A stretch of DNA of 64,000 nt from Saxidomus purpurata (Eukaryota > Mollusca > Bivalvia > Venerida > Veneridae): positions 13,813,325 through 13,877,324 of the forward strand of contig JAFMSR010000003.1 in NCBI GenBank assembly GCA_022818135.1, given 5' to 3'. Position numbers and translations under genes: made by a program. Below the pieces are notes generated by a model. The model ran no database searches and had not been told where the DNA came from. It saw only the letters and a list, made by a program, of their open reading frames with translations. The first letter of the stretch is position 1. Each line of letters begins with the position of its first letter. Shown here one piece after another: positions 10,862-23,326 of this stretch.

Positions 10862-11429
10862 TAATTTTGGGGGATAAATTAAAATTTATTGTGGCGGTAA
10901 AATTCTTATTGACCGGAAGGCGACCAAGCGTTAAGGTTTCGAGGAAGTAAATTTATCAAAATTTCGTTGTATACAATTTCAAATTTTTGGCTTATTTCCG
11001 AATAGGGGCGTGACATCTCTCTTCGGTGGCAGTCTTCGGCGTTCCAGAGGAGACATGTCCGTCCGCATTCGGATTCTATCTTATCTCGGGTCACTAAGTA
11101 GTTGTAAACTCGAATGTTGCTTCGGGTTTGTTTGTAGTTTGTCGTTGACCCGAATGTTGCTTCGGGTCACTAGGTCTGGCCCATGTAGTTTTGGTAAGGC
11201 CTAGTCGACTGTTTGCTTTCAGTAACGCATTACATATTATCGGCATTCCTATAAAACTGGTAGTGTGATCATTGATCCTTTGCTTTCAAGGCTGGTACCG
11301 GTTCCCGGTGCGTTCCACTTGGAGGCCGAGGTCTATGGTTGCACGATCAGTCTGAGTCTTAGTAGCGTTTGTTCTCAAAAGTGACTCAAGTGATCAGGAT
11401 CCTTTGGCAGTTCCGCTTATAGTATTTAA

Positions 11430-11835
11430 GCCAATCAGTTTGCTACGCTTGGTCCCTTCTGGTTGAAACTTTGAGCGGCCGACACAACCCAACCTATAAT
11501 TCTAAGTAAGCTTATAATTCTAAATGAAATAAATTTGCAAGCAATGTTCAGTGTTTGCAATGTTTAATGTTTAAATCAAAAGGACTATAGTTGTTATTTG
11601 AATAATCTGATGGTACAGATTGGTGAAACGTATAATAAATTTAGAGAAGGCTGTATGTATTGTTTTTATTTCGAGTAATATCAAATAAAGAGTGGTAAGA
11701 AAAAAACAAAGTAACTCATAGGAAAATAACCACAGCTCTGTCTTGATTTTTTCCCAGGTGATACCCTTTTTGTTGCCCAATTTTTCTGTAAACTACCGGT
11801 TACCAGTCCTCTTCCATATCCCACACTAATACTGA
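11430..11835. other. Spacer, nothing recognised
   Basis: Begins with ccaatcagtttgctacgc, directly after the shared 3' end of the retrotransposon; this could be flank or part of the element lost from copy 1. No gene seen. Confidence 0.5.
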
Positions 11836-13013
11836 AACAAGAGGGCCAAGATGGTCCTATATCGCTCACCTTGGTACAAGTCCACTTGCCTGGTGGAAGA
11901 TCACTAGATAATGTTATATACCAAATAAGTTTTCCTATATACGCCTTTGTAAAACAAATGATCCCCCCCCCCCCCCCCCGGGCAAGGTCAATTTTGACCC
12001 AAGGGGCATAATTTGAACAAACTTTGAAGAGGTCTACTAGGCAATGCTACATGCCAAATATCTAAGCTCTAGGCCTTGTGGTTTCAGAGAAAAAGATTTT
12101 TAAAGTTTTCCCTATATAAGCCTATGTAAAACCAAGTGACCCCCGGTGCGGGGTCAATTTTGACCCAGGGGTCATAATTTGAACAATCTTGGTAGAGGTC
12201 CACTAGCCAATGCTACATGCCAAATATCTAAGCTCTAGGCCTTGTGGTTTCAAAGAAGAAGATTTTTAAAGTTTTTACTATATAAGCCTATGTAAAACCA
12301 AGTGAACCCCGGTGCGGGGTCAATTTTGATCCGAGGGTCATAATTTGAACACTCTTCGAAGAGGTTCACTAGCCAATGCTACATGCCAAATATCTAAGCT
12401 CTAGGCTTTTTGGTTTCAGAGAAGAAGATTTTTAAAGTTTTTCCTACATAAGCCTATGTAAAACTAAGTGACCCCCTGTGCGGGGTCAATTTTGATCCGG
12501 GGCTCATAATTTGAACAATCTTGGTAGAGGTCCACTAGCCAATGCTACATGCTAAATATCTTAGCTCTAGGCCTTTTGGTTTCAGAGAAGAAGATTTTTA
12601 AAGTTTTTCCTATATATGCCTATGCAAAAACTAAGTGCCTACCTTCGCGGGGTCAATTTTGACCCGGGGGTCATAATTTGAACAATCTAGGTAGAGGTCC
12701 AATAGACAATGCTACATGCCAAATATCTAAGCTCTAGGCCTTGTTGTTTCAGAGAAGAAGATTTTTAAAGTTTTTCCTATTTATTGCCATAGCAACCAGA
12801 GTTCTGCATGGAATGGAATTCTTTGAACATCTTTGATAGAGCTTCATGCAAAGAACATCCCTGCAAAGTCTCATCAACATTGGCCCAGTGGTTTCAGAGG
12901 AGATGTCATTTGAAGGAAATGGTGGACGGACGGACGGACGGACGTACGACGGACGTACGACGGAATGCGATCCTAATAGCTCACTCTGGCACTTTGTGCC
13001 AGGTGAGCTAAAA
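11836..13013 (-). mobile_element. HINE/pearl-like element, family F1
   Basis: Read on the minus strand: 5' end tttagctcacctggcac, a GTCC-type microsatellite (12934-12960), about five tandem core units of 150 bases (ctctaggccttgtggtttc and similar), then ggtgagcgatatag, a hairpin (gggccaagatggtcc, slightly mismatched) and terminal cttgtt. The subterminal inverted repeat is GCTCACCT/AGGTGAGC. A run of about 17 C is at 11964-11980. Confidence 0.85.
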
Positions 13014-16000
13014 ATTGAGTCCAGTAGATGAACACATATCAATCAGAATAATAAAGAATTTTCCCAAGTTTGACAATTCAATGCCTAAAATTTTAGTAAA
13101 TCAGAACTATTTAGATTTTAGTTTCAGTGTAAAAAATAATTTTTGTACCAAAAACCAAATACTACTGATTTCATTAAAGTTTCATTAGCACTTCGGATGT
13201 AAAATTACTTGTAGCTTTCAAATTACCAAGGATGATACCTTTCCCACAAAATTGATCATTATTTTGTCCGAAAAACTTTCCTGAATTTGTTTTTAAAATC
13301 AAAAGTACATGCTGTAACTACAGCAAATGCTGCCTGACAATACCTTTTAGTAGAAAAGTGACAAAAATATAATAGAAATGTATACATCAACATCGTTTCA
13401 GACTGAACAGAACTTAGCCCAACAAATTGTGCGCTAGGGCTTTTTGATATTTACGACGGCCGCCCTTCACGCACAACCCACTTATAATTCCAAACAATGC
13501 GAAACATTTTCTTTCTATGTGTATATGCCGGCGATCAGAATCTCGTCGCCAACTTTGACGGCTTCAAATATTTATTTAAACTCAATATATCTTGAAAAAA
13601 ATTACATACCTGTAAAGCTTATTCCAAATAGAATCAACATAAGTGAAAATTGATCAGAAACTTGTATGTTTTTTTATGCATAACACTTATAAACTCCACA
13701 CATGTCAACGCGTTTTTGTTTACACTGCTAAAACTCTACCTCACGATAGTTTATCGGTAGATTATATTTTTAAACTTCACCCGCTTGAAATATATACTGC
13801 GGAAAATCCTTTGTTTACGCAGCCAACGGAATAGGTAATACATATATGAGTCGTTAATAATGTCATTTTGATAGGTATATAATCTGAATTTCTCCAATGG
13901 AAGAGTAAACATTTATGCATATTTATTGAATAGTACATATCTGTAAGGTCGTGAAAAGTACATCAAAGTAAATGGGGATTTTCATTTTGTATCTTGCGAA
14001 AGGCTGTCAGTATATCGTGTTAAAACAGGAAAACTCTATTCCTGGTTGAAAGTATTACCTTTGTCACGAACCTGTATAATGTAGGTCCGTGCTTATTGTA
14101 GTGTTTTTCTGGACATACTAACATAAATGGGAATTTAGAACAGATGTGGGTATTTCCGGACGTAATTAAACTTTTTATATAGAATCTTTTGCTAATCTCC
14201 AATTGAAAGCACGTGGCTTTCTCGTATTTGGCTGGACTATTTTGCGCGGGAACTCAAAAGATGCCGATAATCAAATGTTCCGAGAGAAAAATGTCATATG
14301 TGATATGTATATGCCATATTAATAACTTCATTGCCAGCCGAGTGTTCGTTGCTGCATAACTTTTCATATACCAGAGTCCCTCGCCGCAGGTCAGTTAGAC
14401 GTACTATACAGGTACTCCAGACAGTTTTTTTTTAACCACACGGATATATTGCGTGAATCATTTCTATAAAGTGAAGATAATCGAAGGTCATGACAGATAA
14501 TTAACGGGGCAATCTGATCTGATGATGCCCCAACCTTTGTTAAACATGCTGTAAATCAAACAATGACCAGAATATTTGATAGTACTGCTTAAAATTTAAT
14601 GTATTTAACTTTCGACAGAAGCTGTCTGTCATATTCGATCAGTATATAACATTTGAAATATATTAAAGCTTCGGCATGTATATTCTCATACATTGTATAT
14701 AAAACTTCATTAAAAATTGAGATTCTTGATGCATGTAATGTAGCACTCGTAAGTAAAGTGAACTTGAGAAATCTCATGTATGTGTTTTGTTTCACTGACG
14801 CTTATTTTCTCTCAGGTACTTTACCGAAATAATACAGTATGAAATCATGTTTTCCAGCTACGGTTAAATAAAATCAAAATGTTCGTGGGTTGTATGCGAG
14901 TAAAGTAAAGTTTTTATAACAATTTGACAGTTCCATAGTTCGTGTCTAAAATGCTTTTGAAAGCGCGCTTGATTCTTGTTAATAACCGTACAAAGCTGTG
15001 TTCACGTCAAATATACCATATCGGCTGTGAAAAGCATAAGTTTTGCACACAAACTATGATGTGATCAGTATGATTGTCCCTAAGATGGAACACGTCAATG
15101 GTAAGCATTTGTGGAATTAATTAACGCAGAATAAGTTCGTTTGGCCATTCAGGTAAGAAAAAAAACGATTGATCAATATTTCAGAAACGTCGTCTAATAC
15201 CAGACAGTTTTATGAAAGTTTGTTTTTAATCCAGTAAGTATTTGAATTTGTTAGAATATGTGACTTCATGATTTCTGTGCCGCTCCTTTGATGTTCGGCA
15301 CGGCGAGTCTTGCTTTGAAAATAGCTGATCGCTTCAATATACAACCTCAATATTTTACGGGGAATACTCAAACTACGATCTGATAATAGAATGATTTTCA
15401 GAATTTCTGCCTAACACATGTCATGATCAAATAATGTACGTAAATACATAGAATGTAAGATTTTTTTTCTCGGGTATTCCGGAATTTCGGTTAAACGTGT
15501 GACCGCATAATAAGTACTTGATCTATATTATGTATAACTCATTCGAACATGATCTTGGCACATAATAGTAAACTGGTTGTTGCCTTTTCAGCACTATAAA
15601 ATAGTAGATATATCATTTTTTAAGTTAATTGTAAGCGGTTACTTCAAGTGTACGTTATGCGTTTTCCGCGTGCAGCCTCCCGCGGTGTAAAAATAAGCTT
15701 GAATTCAAGGAAACGTTTTCATTGGTTATCACGTTTACACATCAACATGTAAACGACAGGTACCGTGTTAGGTTTAACAAGTATTTTTAGTTAATATTTG
15801 TCATTTTATTAATATTTTAAGGAATATTTATGGTTAATAACAACAAATGAACATGCCAGTGTGAAAAAATTCATCTTGCAGTGAAAAAAATGAAATTTAA
15901 ATCAGTTCGATTTCCACCACAGTTTTGAATCTAACTGGTTGAGACGTAAAGACAGACATCTATGTAATATAAGTTTGTAAAATCGGTCGGTCTTGCAGTC

Positions 16001-16383
16001 GAAATAGTGAGGCTAAACAGAACTAAGACTGTAACATTACATGCAAGTAAATGGAGCTGTTTTGATAATTGCAAGTACACATTTATATATCTAACATTCT
16101 TATTAACTCTCTAGACATTAAAGTAAGATAACTGATTATTTTACAGCATTTTAGTTCAAACTATTTTTAATTTTAATTCTGATGATTATAGAATTCCTTA
16201 TCCGATAATAAAATGTTTCATTCTCGGTAGGGTTTCGTGGACTCTCATAAGTTATTGAAAATTAATGAACTTTTGTAACAGGAAGGGAAAAGGATTTAAG
16301 ATTTCATTTTATCTTGAAATAGTGTTCAATGGTTGAAAGGTTTGTAGAAGATATCAAAGGTGAAAACAAATCAGTGTAGTTTA
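13014..16383. other. AT-rich region without a recognised gene
   Basis: About 3.4 kb of mostly unique sequence. Around 13330-13420 it resembles part of the piggyBac-like MITE at 16388. Short open frames here show no known motif. CpG is somewhat more frequent at 14210-14400 and 15640-15720. Confidence 0.55.
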
Positions 16384-16387
16384 TTAA

Positions 16388-16681
16388 AGTCCCAGGACCA
16401 CAATTACAAGTAGCTCTTATTCTACCACGGAATATGTCTTAACATTCCTAACTTTATTTCTTAAATCGATGTACATGTTCAAAATATAGAGCAGTATTTT
16501 TTTTTCAGTGTTATTGCAAAAAATAAAGGCTTCCTGGCAACTCTTTTTCGTGAAAAAAAAATTGAATACAATAGAAATGAATATGTCAACATTCTTTTAG
16601 AATGAATAGAATATGGTTCTATCATTATCCTATCAGTATATTTATTTATAATATCAGTAAATTCAAAGCAATCTTGAGACT
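16388..16681 (+). mobile_element. piggyBac-like MITE with TTAA target site
   Basis: Flanked by TTAA at 16384-16387 and 16682-16685. Ends are agtcccagga and, reversed, agtctcaaga. The interior matches, in reverse complement, the insertion at 36138-36461. No transposase. Confidence 0.7.
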
Positions 16682-16812
16682 TTAAGAGTAGTGTATACAC
16701 TTGTACAAAATTCTGTTAAAGTGAAAGTCCAAAACAGCAAATCTCTGTAAATTTATTTCTGAGACTTTGAACTAGTTTTCAGATTGTTTTTCCTCAAATT
16801 GCATGGACTATT

Positions 16813-17118
16813 AAACTAAATAGGTGTTCAGTAGAACACTTGTGTCGCCCTCTTATGTTAATGTCAGAATAACCAATAATTTTGTGACAAAATCTAAGTA
16901 CAAAAAGGGGCATAACTCTGTCAAATATGACCTTGACCAACAAAATTTGGCGGCATCATGACCCTTTTGTCATAAGCAATACAATTGTAAAGTTTGATGA
17001 AGAAATCTTAAGAAATGGCAAAGTTATAGCCAATGTTAAGTTTGTGTGACGGACGGACCGACCAATGGACAAAGCGATCCCTATGTATCGCCTTTACTCC
17101 GAAAGGGCGACACAAAAA
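16813..17118 (-). mobile_element. Compact HINE-like element, family F7
   Basis: On the minus strand: 5' ttttgtgtcgccctttcgg, a short GTCC microsatellite (17050-17070), about 200 bases of core, then agggcgacacaa, the hairpin gtgttc-tact-gaacac and terminal tttagttt. The subterminal inverted repeat is TTGTGTCGCCCT. Only about 306 bases long. Confidence 0.75.
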
Positions 17119-17310
17119 TGTTGGTCCATAAGAAAATTGCTTTAAGATAGCTACATTTGGATAGATAATATTTTATATGGGAATAATAGAAATATATCCT
17201 GATATAAAGGGTTCAGACCTCATGCTCTATTAGTGAAAAAAATCTTTATAAGTTAATTCAAAGTTCCATTTTAATATTGGATTGAACTTTATTTTCCTCA
17301 CAACTTCTAA

Positions 17311-17738
17311 AACAAGAGGGCCATGATGGCCCTATATTGCTCACCTGACTACCTTGGCTATAATACAAGGGGTCATGATTCTAACATAATTCGTAGAAGT
17401 CCACTACACATTCTAACTAACATTCCACATATCTTTTCTCTGCCTGTCGGCCTAGTGTTTTTTAAAGTTTTCCCTATATAAGCCTATGTCTAATCAAGTG
17501 ACCTCCTCCCCTCCTGGGAAGGGTTAATTTTGACCAAGGGGTCATGATCTGAACAATCTTGATAAAGGTCCACTAGGCATTTCTACATGCCAAATATCTA
17601 TTTCAGAGAAGAAGATTTTTAAAGTTTTTCTTATATAAGCCTATGTAAAACCAAGTGACCCCCCCCAGGGGTCATAATTTGAACAATCTTGGTAGAGGTC
17701 CACTAGACAATGCCACATGTTAAATATCTAAGCTCTAG
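17311..17738 (-). mobile_element. HINE/pearl-like element, family F1, 5'-truncated
   Basis: Has the 3' end of F1 (aacaagagggccatgatggc read from the plus strand) and about two core units, then stops inside a unit at about 17738. Confidence 0.8.
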
Positions 17739-18544
17739 CCACTTCACCCCTACATAAAAACAGGATTTGGGGACTAATTATTGAAGTATCCCTCTCAGCT
17801 GACCCCTGATATTTGATTCATCATCTATCATTTAATATGAAGAATGTATGTGATAGTATATGTGCTTCATTAGAAAATAAAATATATAAATCATGATCAT
17901 TTTGTATCTTATAAGCAACTCATTTTCATACTCAGTTTACCTTATCGTCATTTCTACAAAGGACCAGTGCTAGACTCCTAACCTTCATAAGGAACAGGCA
18001 ACTGTCTCACTCCAAGAGTCAAGTCGTTAGCATGGCTCGAACCTGTGACCCCCATTCAGTGACAGGCTTATGGCAGTCAATCAAAGTCTGCGACCAAAAC
18101 AACTCCATCCCAGGGGTGGGTTACTAATTTGTATTACTTACCATATACAATTGATGACCAGATCTACGGGAACCTTCTGAAAGACTTCCTCAACAGGTAA
18201 CAACATCGTCAAGGTAACAAGAACTTGGCATGCAAGGAAATCATAGCTCCCTACACTTCCTCATTAAGCAGGTTAACATCATCAACATGGTAACAAGAAC
18301 CTGGCATTACCTTTATTCACATTAGGTTTTGCAGAGTCAGGTGTAGAGGCAATTCAACTTTTGACTGTCTTTGACAACATCTCAATGCACTTTTCTTTCT
18401 CTTTCAGGGACCTAAAAAATAAAGTATTATACAATTATATGACTGAATGTACCACATTTATGATTATTACTACATTTATTTACAATGCATTATAATTTCA
18501 TGAAGTCTGATCCATCATAAATCTTTTGTTACCTTCATCTATTT
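17739..18544. other. Spacer, no gene recognised
   Basis: Contains two similar stretches (caacaggtaacaacatcg, about 18195, and gttaacatcatcaacatg, about 18272). A box-B-like string (tcgaacctgtgac) at about 18039 has no clear partner box A. Confidence 0.5.
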
Positions 18545-19075
18545 CCAAAATATAGATATCAATGTACACCATAATCAGCATCAAGGTAGACCATGATCTC
18601 TCTGTATATCAATGCAGACCATGACCAGATTGCAAATCAATGCAAACCATAATCTGAGTGCACATAAATGTAGACAATGATCTGAATGCAATCTATGTAG
18701 ACTATGATCAGACAGTACATCAATATAGACCATAATCATAGTACAAAAATATAGACCATGACAAGACTGCACATCAGTGTAGACAATGATCAGACTTCAA
18801 ATTAATGTCGACCATGATCATAGTGCTCATCAATGTACACCATAGTAAGACAACACATCAACACACACCATAATCAGCATAAATGCAGAACATGATCAAT
18901 CTTCACATCAATGCAGACCACAATTAGACTGCACATCAAGACACACCATGATCAGCATAAATGTAGACTATGATTAGACTGCACATCAATGTAGACTATT
19001 ATCCAACAGGACACCAATGTAGATCATGATCCAACTGCACATATTGCAGACCATGATCATAGTGCACACCAATAT
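18545..19075 (+). repeat. 28-bp minisatellite, about 19 copies
   Basis: Diverged units around catcaatgtagaccatgatc with a period of 27-28 bases through the whole stretch. Confidence 0.85.
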
Positions 19076-20069
19076 CAGGGCCTCCGCTGTCGATCGCCAA
19101 TGTCGCTATTTGCGATAATTTTAAGAATCTGGCCAGTTGGCGAAAATAAGTGGCGCATACATTTTTCAGTCGTCGTATTTATTTTTTTCATTGTGATATA
19201 AGCGGCCCGTATAAGCAGCCTAGAATTGGTACCCGATTCACGCGTTTTACTTAGCGCTAATCGTGAAGAAAACCGATAACAAGTTCAATCTGTGTATTGT
19301 CATTTCGGATATTGATTTCGGGTGACACTTTGAGAAGATAATTGCGTAAATATATGTGATCGGCTGATTAATCAATTATGAAAACTTCTGGCAGCTTGTA
19401 TATATGAAGTGTCCCCAAAATTAACGACAATTATGACTTAGTTTAAAGAAAAAAGGGCAACAGGTTTAGACAAAAAGACCGACAGGCTAGTTAATATAGG
19501 AGTTTGTAAATTTTTTCGTCGCGGTTGTTTTGTCAACTTTTAAATCATAATAATGATAGTTTGCTGTTTTCTGCAATTATTTTGTTATAATCTGATCATC
19601 TGTTAATATGATCCCAAGAAATTCTAACAATTGATATTAGATCACAAGAAAATTTCAACAATGGTAATTACAATGTATTTTTAATTGACTTTTCAACATT
19701 ACCAAAATAAGGAATACTCTTTAGACCCTGCCAAAATTCGAAATTTTCCTGTAAGAAAATTGAAAGACTCTTGGGAAATTGGTCAGTCATGCCTAAGATA
19801 TGAGACAAATACAAAGGAAATGTTTTGCGACAGCCTCCAAATTCAAAATTATTTGTGTTGTTACATGATGTAATTTATCTGCTTAGAAATGAATCAGATA
19901 CTAAACATGCTAAAAATGCAAAATATAAAAGGTTTTAGTCACAGGGGAATAAAATCTTTTTTATGTTCTTATACATATTATAATTTATAAATAATAATAA
20001 TTCATAATAAATAATTTAACAGTCATTTTTAATAATAGAACATACGCTACAGTAGTGTATACTTCAGTG
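19076..20069. other. Spacer, no gene recognised
   Basis: AT-rich unique sequence up to the gap. A 62-codon open frame at 19685-19873 shows no known motif. Confidence 0.5.
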
Positions 20070-20569
20070 NNNNNNNNNNNNNNNNNNNNNNNNNNNNNNN
20101 NNNNNNNNNNNNNNNNNNNNNNNNNNNNNNNNNNNNNNNNNNNNNNNNNNNNNNNNNNNNNNNNNNNNNNNNNNNNNNNNNNNNNNNNNNNNNNNNNNNN
20201 NNNNNNNNNNNNNNNNNNNNNNNNNNNNNNNNNNNNNNNNNNNNNNNNNNNNNNNNNNNNNNNNNNNNNNNNNNNNNNNNNNNNNNNNNNNNNNNNNNNN
20301 NNNNNNNNNNNNNNNNNNNNNNNNNNNNNNNNNNNNNNNNNNNNNNNNNNNNNNNNNNNNNNNNNNNNNNNNNNNNNNNNNNNNNNNNNNNNNNNNNNNN
20401 NNNNNNNNNNNNNNNNNNNNNNNNNNNNNNNNNNNNNNNNNNNNNNNNNNNNNNNNNNNNNNNNNNNNNNNNNNNNNNNNNNNNNNNNNNNNNNNNNNNN
20501 NNNNNNNNNNNNNNNNNNNNNNNNNNNNNNNNNNNNNNNNNNNNNNNNNNNNNNNNNNNNNNNNNNNNN
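20070..20569. other. Assembly gap (500 N)
   Basis: Exactly 500 unknown bases. Confidence 0.99.
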
Positions 20570-20932
20570 AGGGCCCAGATTTTTTTTCTCATACCCAGAT
20601 TGTTGCTATATCAATGGTCGTTATATAGAGTTTAGTGTACTCTGATCAATTCAAATAGATGATAAATTCATCCAACCATGAATATATTGATTACATTCAA
20701 AGATTTATAAAATCAAATACACCATTGCAAAGCAACCATACCACCAACAACACTAAACACAAGCAATAGAGGTAAATGTAATAAATGTAAGAAATATTTT
20801 CTGTTTACAAAATTTAATGTCTTGACAAATTCCTGCGGGAAAGCAGGTTTTTTTTGCACATGTGCACTGTGTCTGAATGAAAAATATTGCAGACAATAAC
20901 AAATGATCTTAAAATACACAAATTTTGTATTA

Positions 20933-21695
20933 CACTGCGACCTCGTTATAACGCGGATCGTTATAACGCGGATCCCGGTATAACGCGGTTGGGTCTTGGC
21001 TCCCAAAAATTTCGGGATCGACCAAAATCGTATCTGTCAAAAAAAGCATTGTCCCTATACAAAACAAATGTTCGAAAACGTAAATAAACAACATGGCAGG
21101 TAGTTAATTGATCTTTGTCACTTGCGCGGTATCAAGCCTCTATAAACAAAGAAGTGTTAAAACAATTACGGCTTACTGGTATTTTTTCACGGCTCCGTTA
21201 TTCACAAGCTGACCTCTTTGTTTGTTAAACAATAACTTCTAAATCGTGTGAATTAATATTTGTTTGCGCATCTTTGATTGCAGGCTTACCTGAACTTAAA
21301 TAAATCAATTACAAAACTGTTATTGTTTGTTTTAACAAAAAAAGTACTTTCACTTTAGCCATCATTTTCGGAAAATGGATGTACTTTCGTTTTCAATAGC
21401 AAATATTTACGTAAGAATTTCTCTTTTATACATTTAATTTCGTGCTTAATTAACTAATTTATTTTACATAGAATCATTATTTTCTACAATTTAACCTCTC
21501 GATTTCATAAAAACATGATGCGTGCTAAACATCAATATGCTTTAATTTGGTTAGGTGGGTGGGGTACTCGCGTTATGTACGCGTTATGCAAGAAACCAGC
21601 GGCCGATGATCAGACCGCGTTATAAAAAGAGTCTCACTTATAACGCGGTCTGACCATTTGGACCCCGACTACCGCGTTATAACGGGGTTGCAGTG
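20933..21695. mobile_element. pogo/Tigger-like MITE
   Basis: 24-base terminal inverted repeats starting CACTGC and containing CGTTATAACGCGG, with two mismatches between ends, flanked by TA on both sides (20931-20932, 21696-21697). The repeat type is typical of the pogo branch of Tc1/mariner. The first 40 bases carry three cgttataacgcgg-like units. No transposase frame. Confidence 0.85.
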
Positions 21696-21697
21696 TA

Positions 21698-22493
21698 CTT
21701 TTTCCTTTTGACTAAGGGAGATAATTCATACACCTAAATGGTGATATAAATTATCTGTGTTATCTCTCTTGCATTAAATATGTGTCATTCTTTATCTTAT
21801 GAATATGAATTCTTAGGTAACCGTGTGAACAGAAGAACTTATATTCTGGCATACATGAATAAATTGTATGAAATATGATTGTAGACTTTCCTTAATAGTT
21901 TTGAGAAATTATCATGAAAAGGGTAAATGACAAGTTGTTCAAATTTATTGTAAGTCAACTACCAAACGGAACCTACTTCATGTACCTATTTCAGGGCCAC
22001 ACTTCACGCGCCATAACTAAATATAGATATAAAATTATGTGAACTTGTAAGCAAAAGCTGAGCTTTATTTTGATACTGACCATTGACAAAATTGTGTATA
22101 AATGGTCATGTTAAAAAACTCATTTTCTGTTAAATTTATCAGTATAGGATTTAGGAAAAGAGGATCATGGAGCTCTAAACTTGAACTGTCACCATGTCAT
22201 CTCACAGAAATCATACATACATGCTTTCATTCATAAAGTCCATTTCATTTTAATTATGACATTCAGTGATTTATTCTTTTTCATAATTCAGTAAAGAAAA
22301 ATTACATTGCAACATAGAATTACCAACACAGGTCCTTAATGTTTAGGCCTTGCAATTTTAGTGCATTCCTTGACTAGCTGCTTAAGAGGTTAATTTGTAG
22401 ATTTATTACAGATCAGTTTGAGAATCACACCATGTGATACAAGTAAAATATAGTAAAGCCTGTGTTAGCAGTCACCTGAATTTAGCAGTCAGC
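21698..22493. other. Spacer, no gene recognised
   Basis: Unique AT-rich sequence. The last part (gtgttagcagtcacctgaat) leads into the tandem repeat at 22494. Confidence 0.5.
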
Positions 22494-22735
22494 TCGATTG
22501 CAACGATTTACCAAAACAGCAAGTTTGACATATTAAAAGACATCACATTAAGCAACAACCTGCATTACCAAAACAGCAAGTTTGACATAAAAGACATCTG
22601 TATTAAGCAACAACCTGCATTACCAAAACAGCAAGTTTGACATAAAAGACATCTATATTAAGCAACAACCTGCATTACCAAAACAGCAAGTTTGACATAA
22701 AAGACATCTATATTAAGCAACAACCTGTTTTCAGT
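22494..22735 (+). repeat. 55-bp tandem repeat, about 4 copies
   Basis: Unit begins aagcaacaacctgcattacc and contains gcaagtttgacataaaag. The last three copies are almost identical. The array is flanked by gtgttagcagtcacct and ggctgcttaacata, roughly inverted to each other. Confidence 0.85.
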
Positions 22736-22885
22736 GACCAGTTTCACTGTCATTCCTTGCTGGCTGCTTAACATAGGTTGGACTGTATTTGGTTAAAGAT
22801 AAGGTAACTCTTGATTATATTTTACAGTTCTGTTAACCCTTGTTCTGCTAAACTACTAGGGAGACACTCAAAATCCCCTTACGAA

Positions 22886-23167
22886 ATGACTGAAAATGGC
22901 GGGTCGACGTTTCCCGATTCAAATTGGACGGATGTAGGAACAAATAGAAAACGTACACGGAACAATACCAGTGGACAAAGTGAGCAAAATGAACAAAATT
23001 GTATAAGCCAAAGTGAATATAACAGTTTATCTATGGATGATAAGCTTACAGCGATGTTTATTCAAATGAACACAATAGGACAGAAGATGGAGGATTGTTT
23101 TACATATACATAGACAGGTACATAATATAGAAACAAAAATGTCCGAATACGAACTCCGTATTAAGCT
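22886..23167 (+). pseudogene. Fragment of a LINE ORF1-like protein
   Basis: An open frame from an ATG at 22886 runs to a stop at 23111-23113. The neighbouring frame then continues with HNIETKMSEYELRIKL, which reads like the coiled-coil start of L1/Tx1-type ORF1 proteins. The N-terminal part is polar (Asn, Ser, Thr, Gln), followed by DDKLTAMFIQM. Only about 90 residues are left and no other LINE part follows. The assignment is from the general look of such proteins, so it is tentative. Confidence 0.45.
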
Positions 23168-23172
23168 CTGTC

Positions 23173-23310
23173 AAATTGATCAAGGGTATTTTGAACACCT
23201 TGTAAATTTCATCAAGGGGATTATGAATACCTTGTAAAATTCAACAAGGGGATTCTGACTACTATGCCATTTTTGGATCAAGGGGATTATGACTAAGGGG
23301 ATTTTGAAGT
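23173..23310 (+). repeat. Imperfect tandem repeat around caaggggatt
   Basis: Four to five diverged units of about 31 bases containing caaggggattatga and ccttgtaaa. Confidence 0.7.
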
Positions 23311-23326
23311 ACACTCAAACTACTAA

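Larger units (their letters stand above)
6300..11429 (+). mobile_element. Ngaro/DIRS-like tyrosine-recombinase retrotransposon, copy 2
   Basis: Same module order as copy 1, including the 5' leader and full gag. The 3' end is shared with copy 1 up to 11429. The tail carries a 13-bp insertion relative to copy 1 near 11226. It is dead by three changes: a stop in gag (6858-6860), a one-base deletion in pol (about 7812) and a stop in YR (10001-10003). The 5' boundary is approximate. Confidence 0.86.

Noticed and set aside
15086..15101. Mini first exon (atggaacacgtcaatg before gtaagc)
   Set aside because: Only five codons and no second exon could be linked.
18020..18080. SINE-like box B (tcgaacctgtgac)
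   Set aside because: No box A at the right distance and no tail; single occurrence in the window.
18545..19075. CRISPR-like array
   Set aside because: Units are contiguous and diverged, with no unique spacers; the window is eukaryotic.
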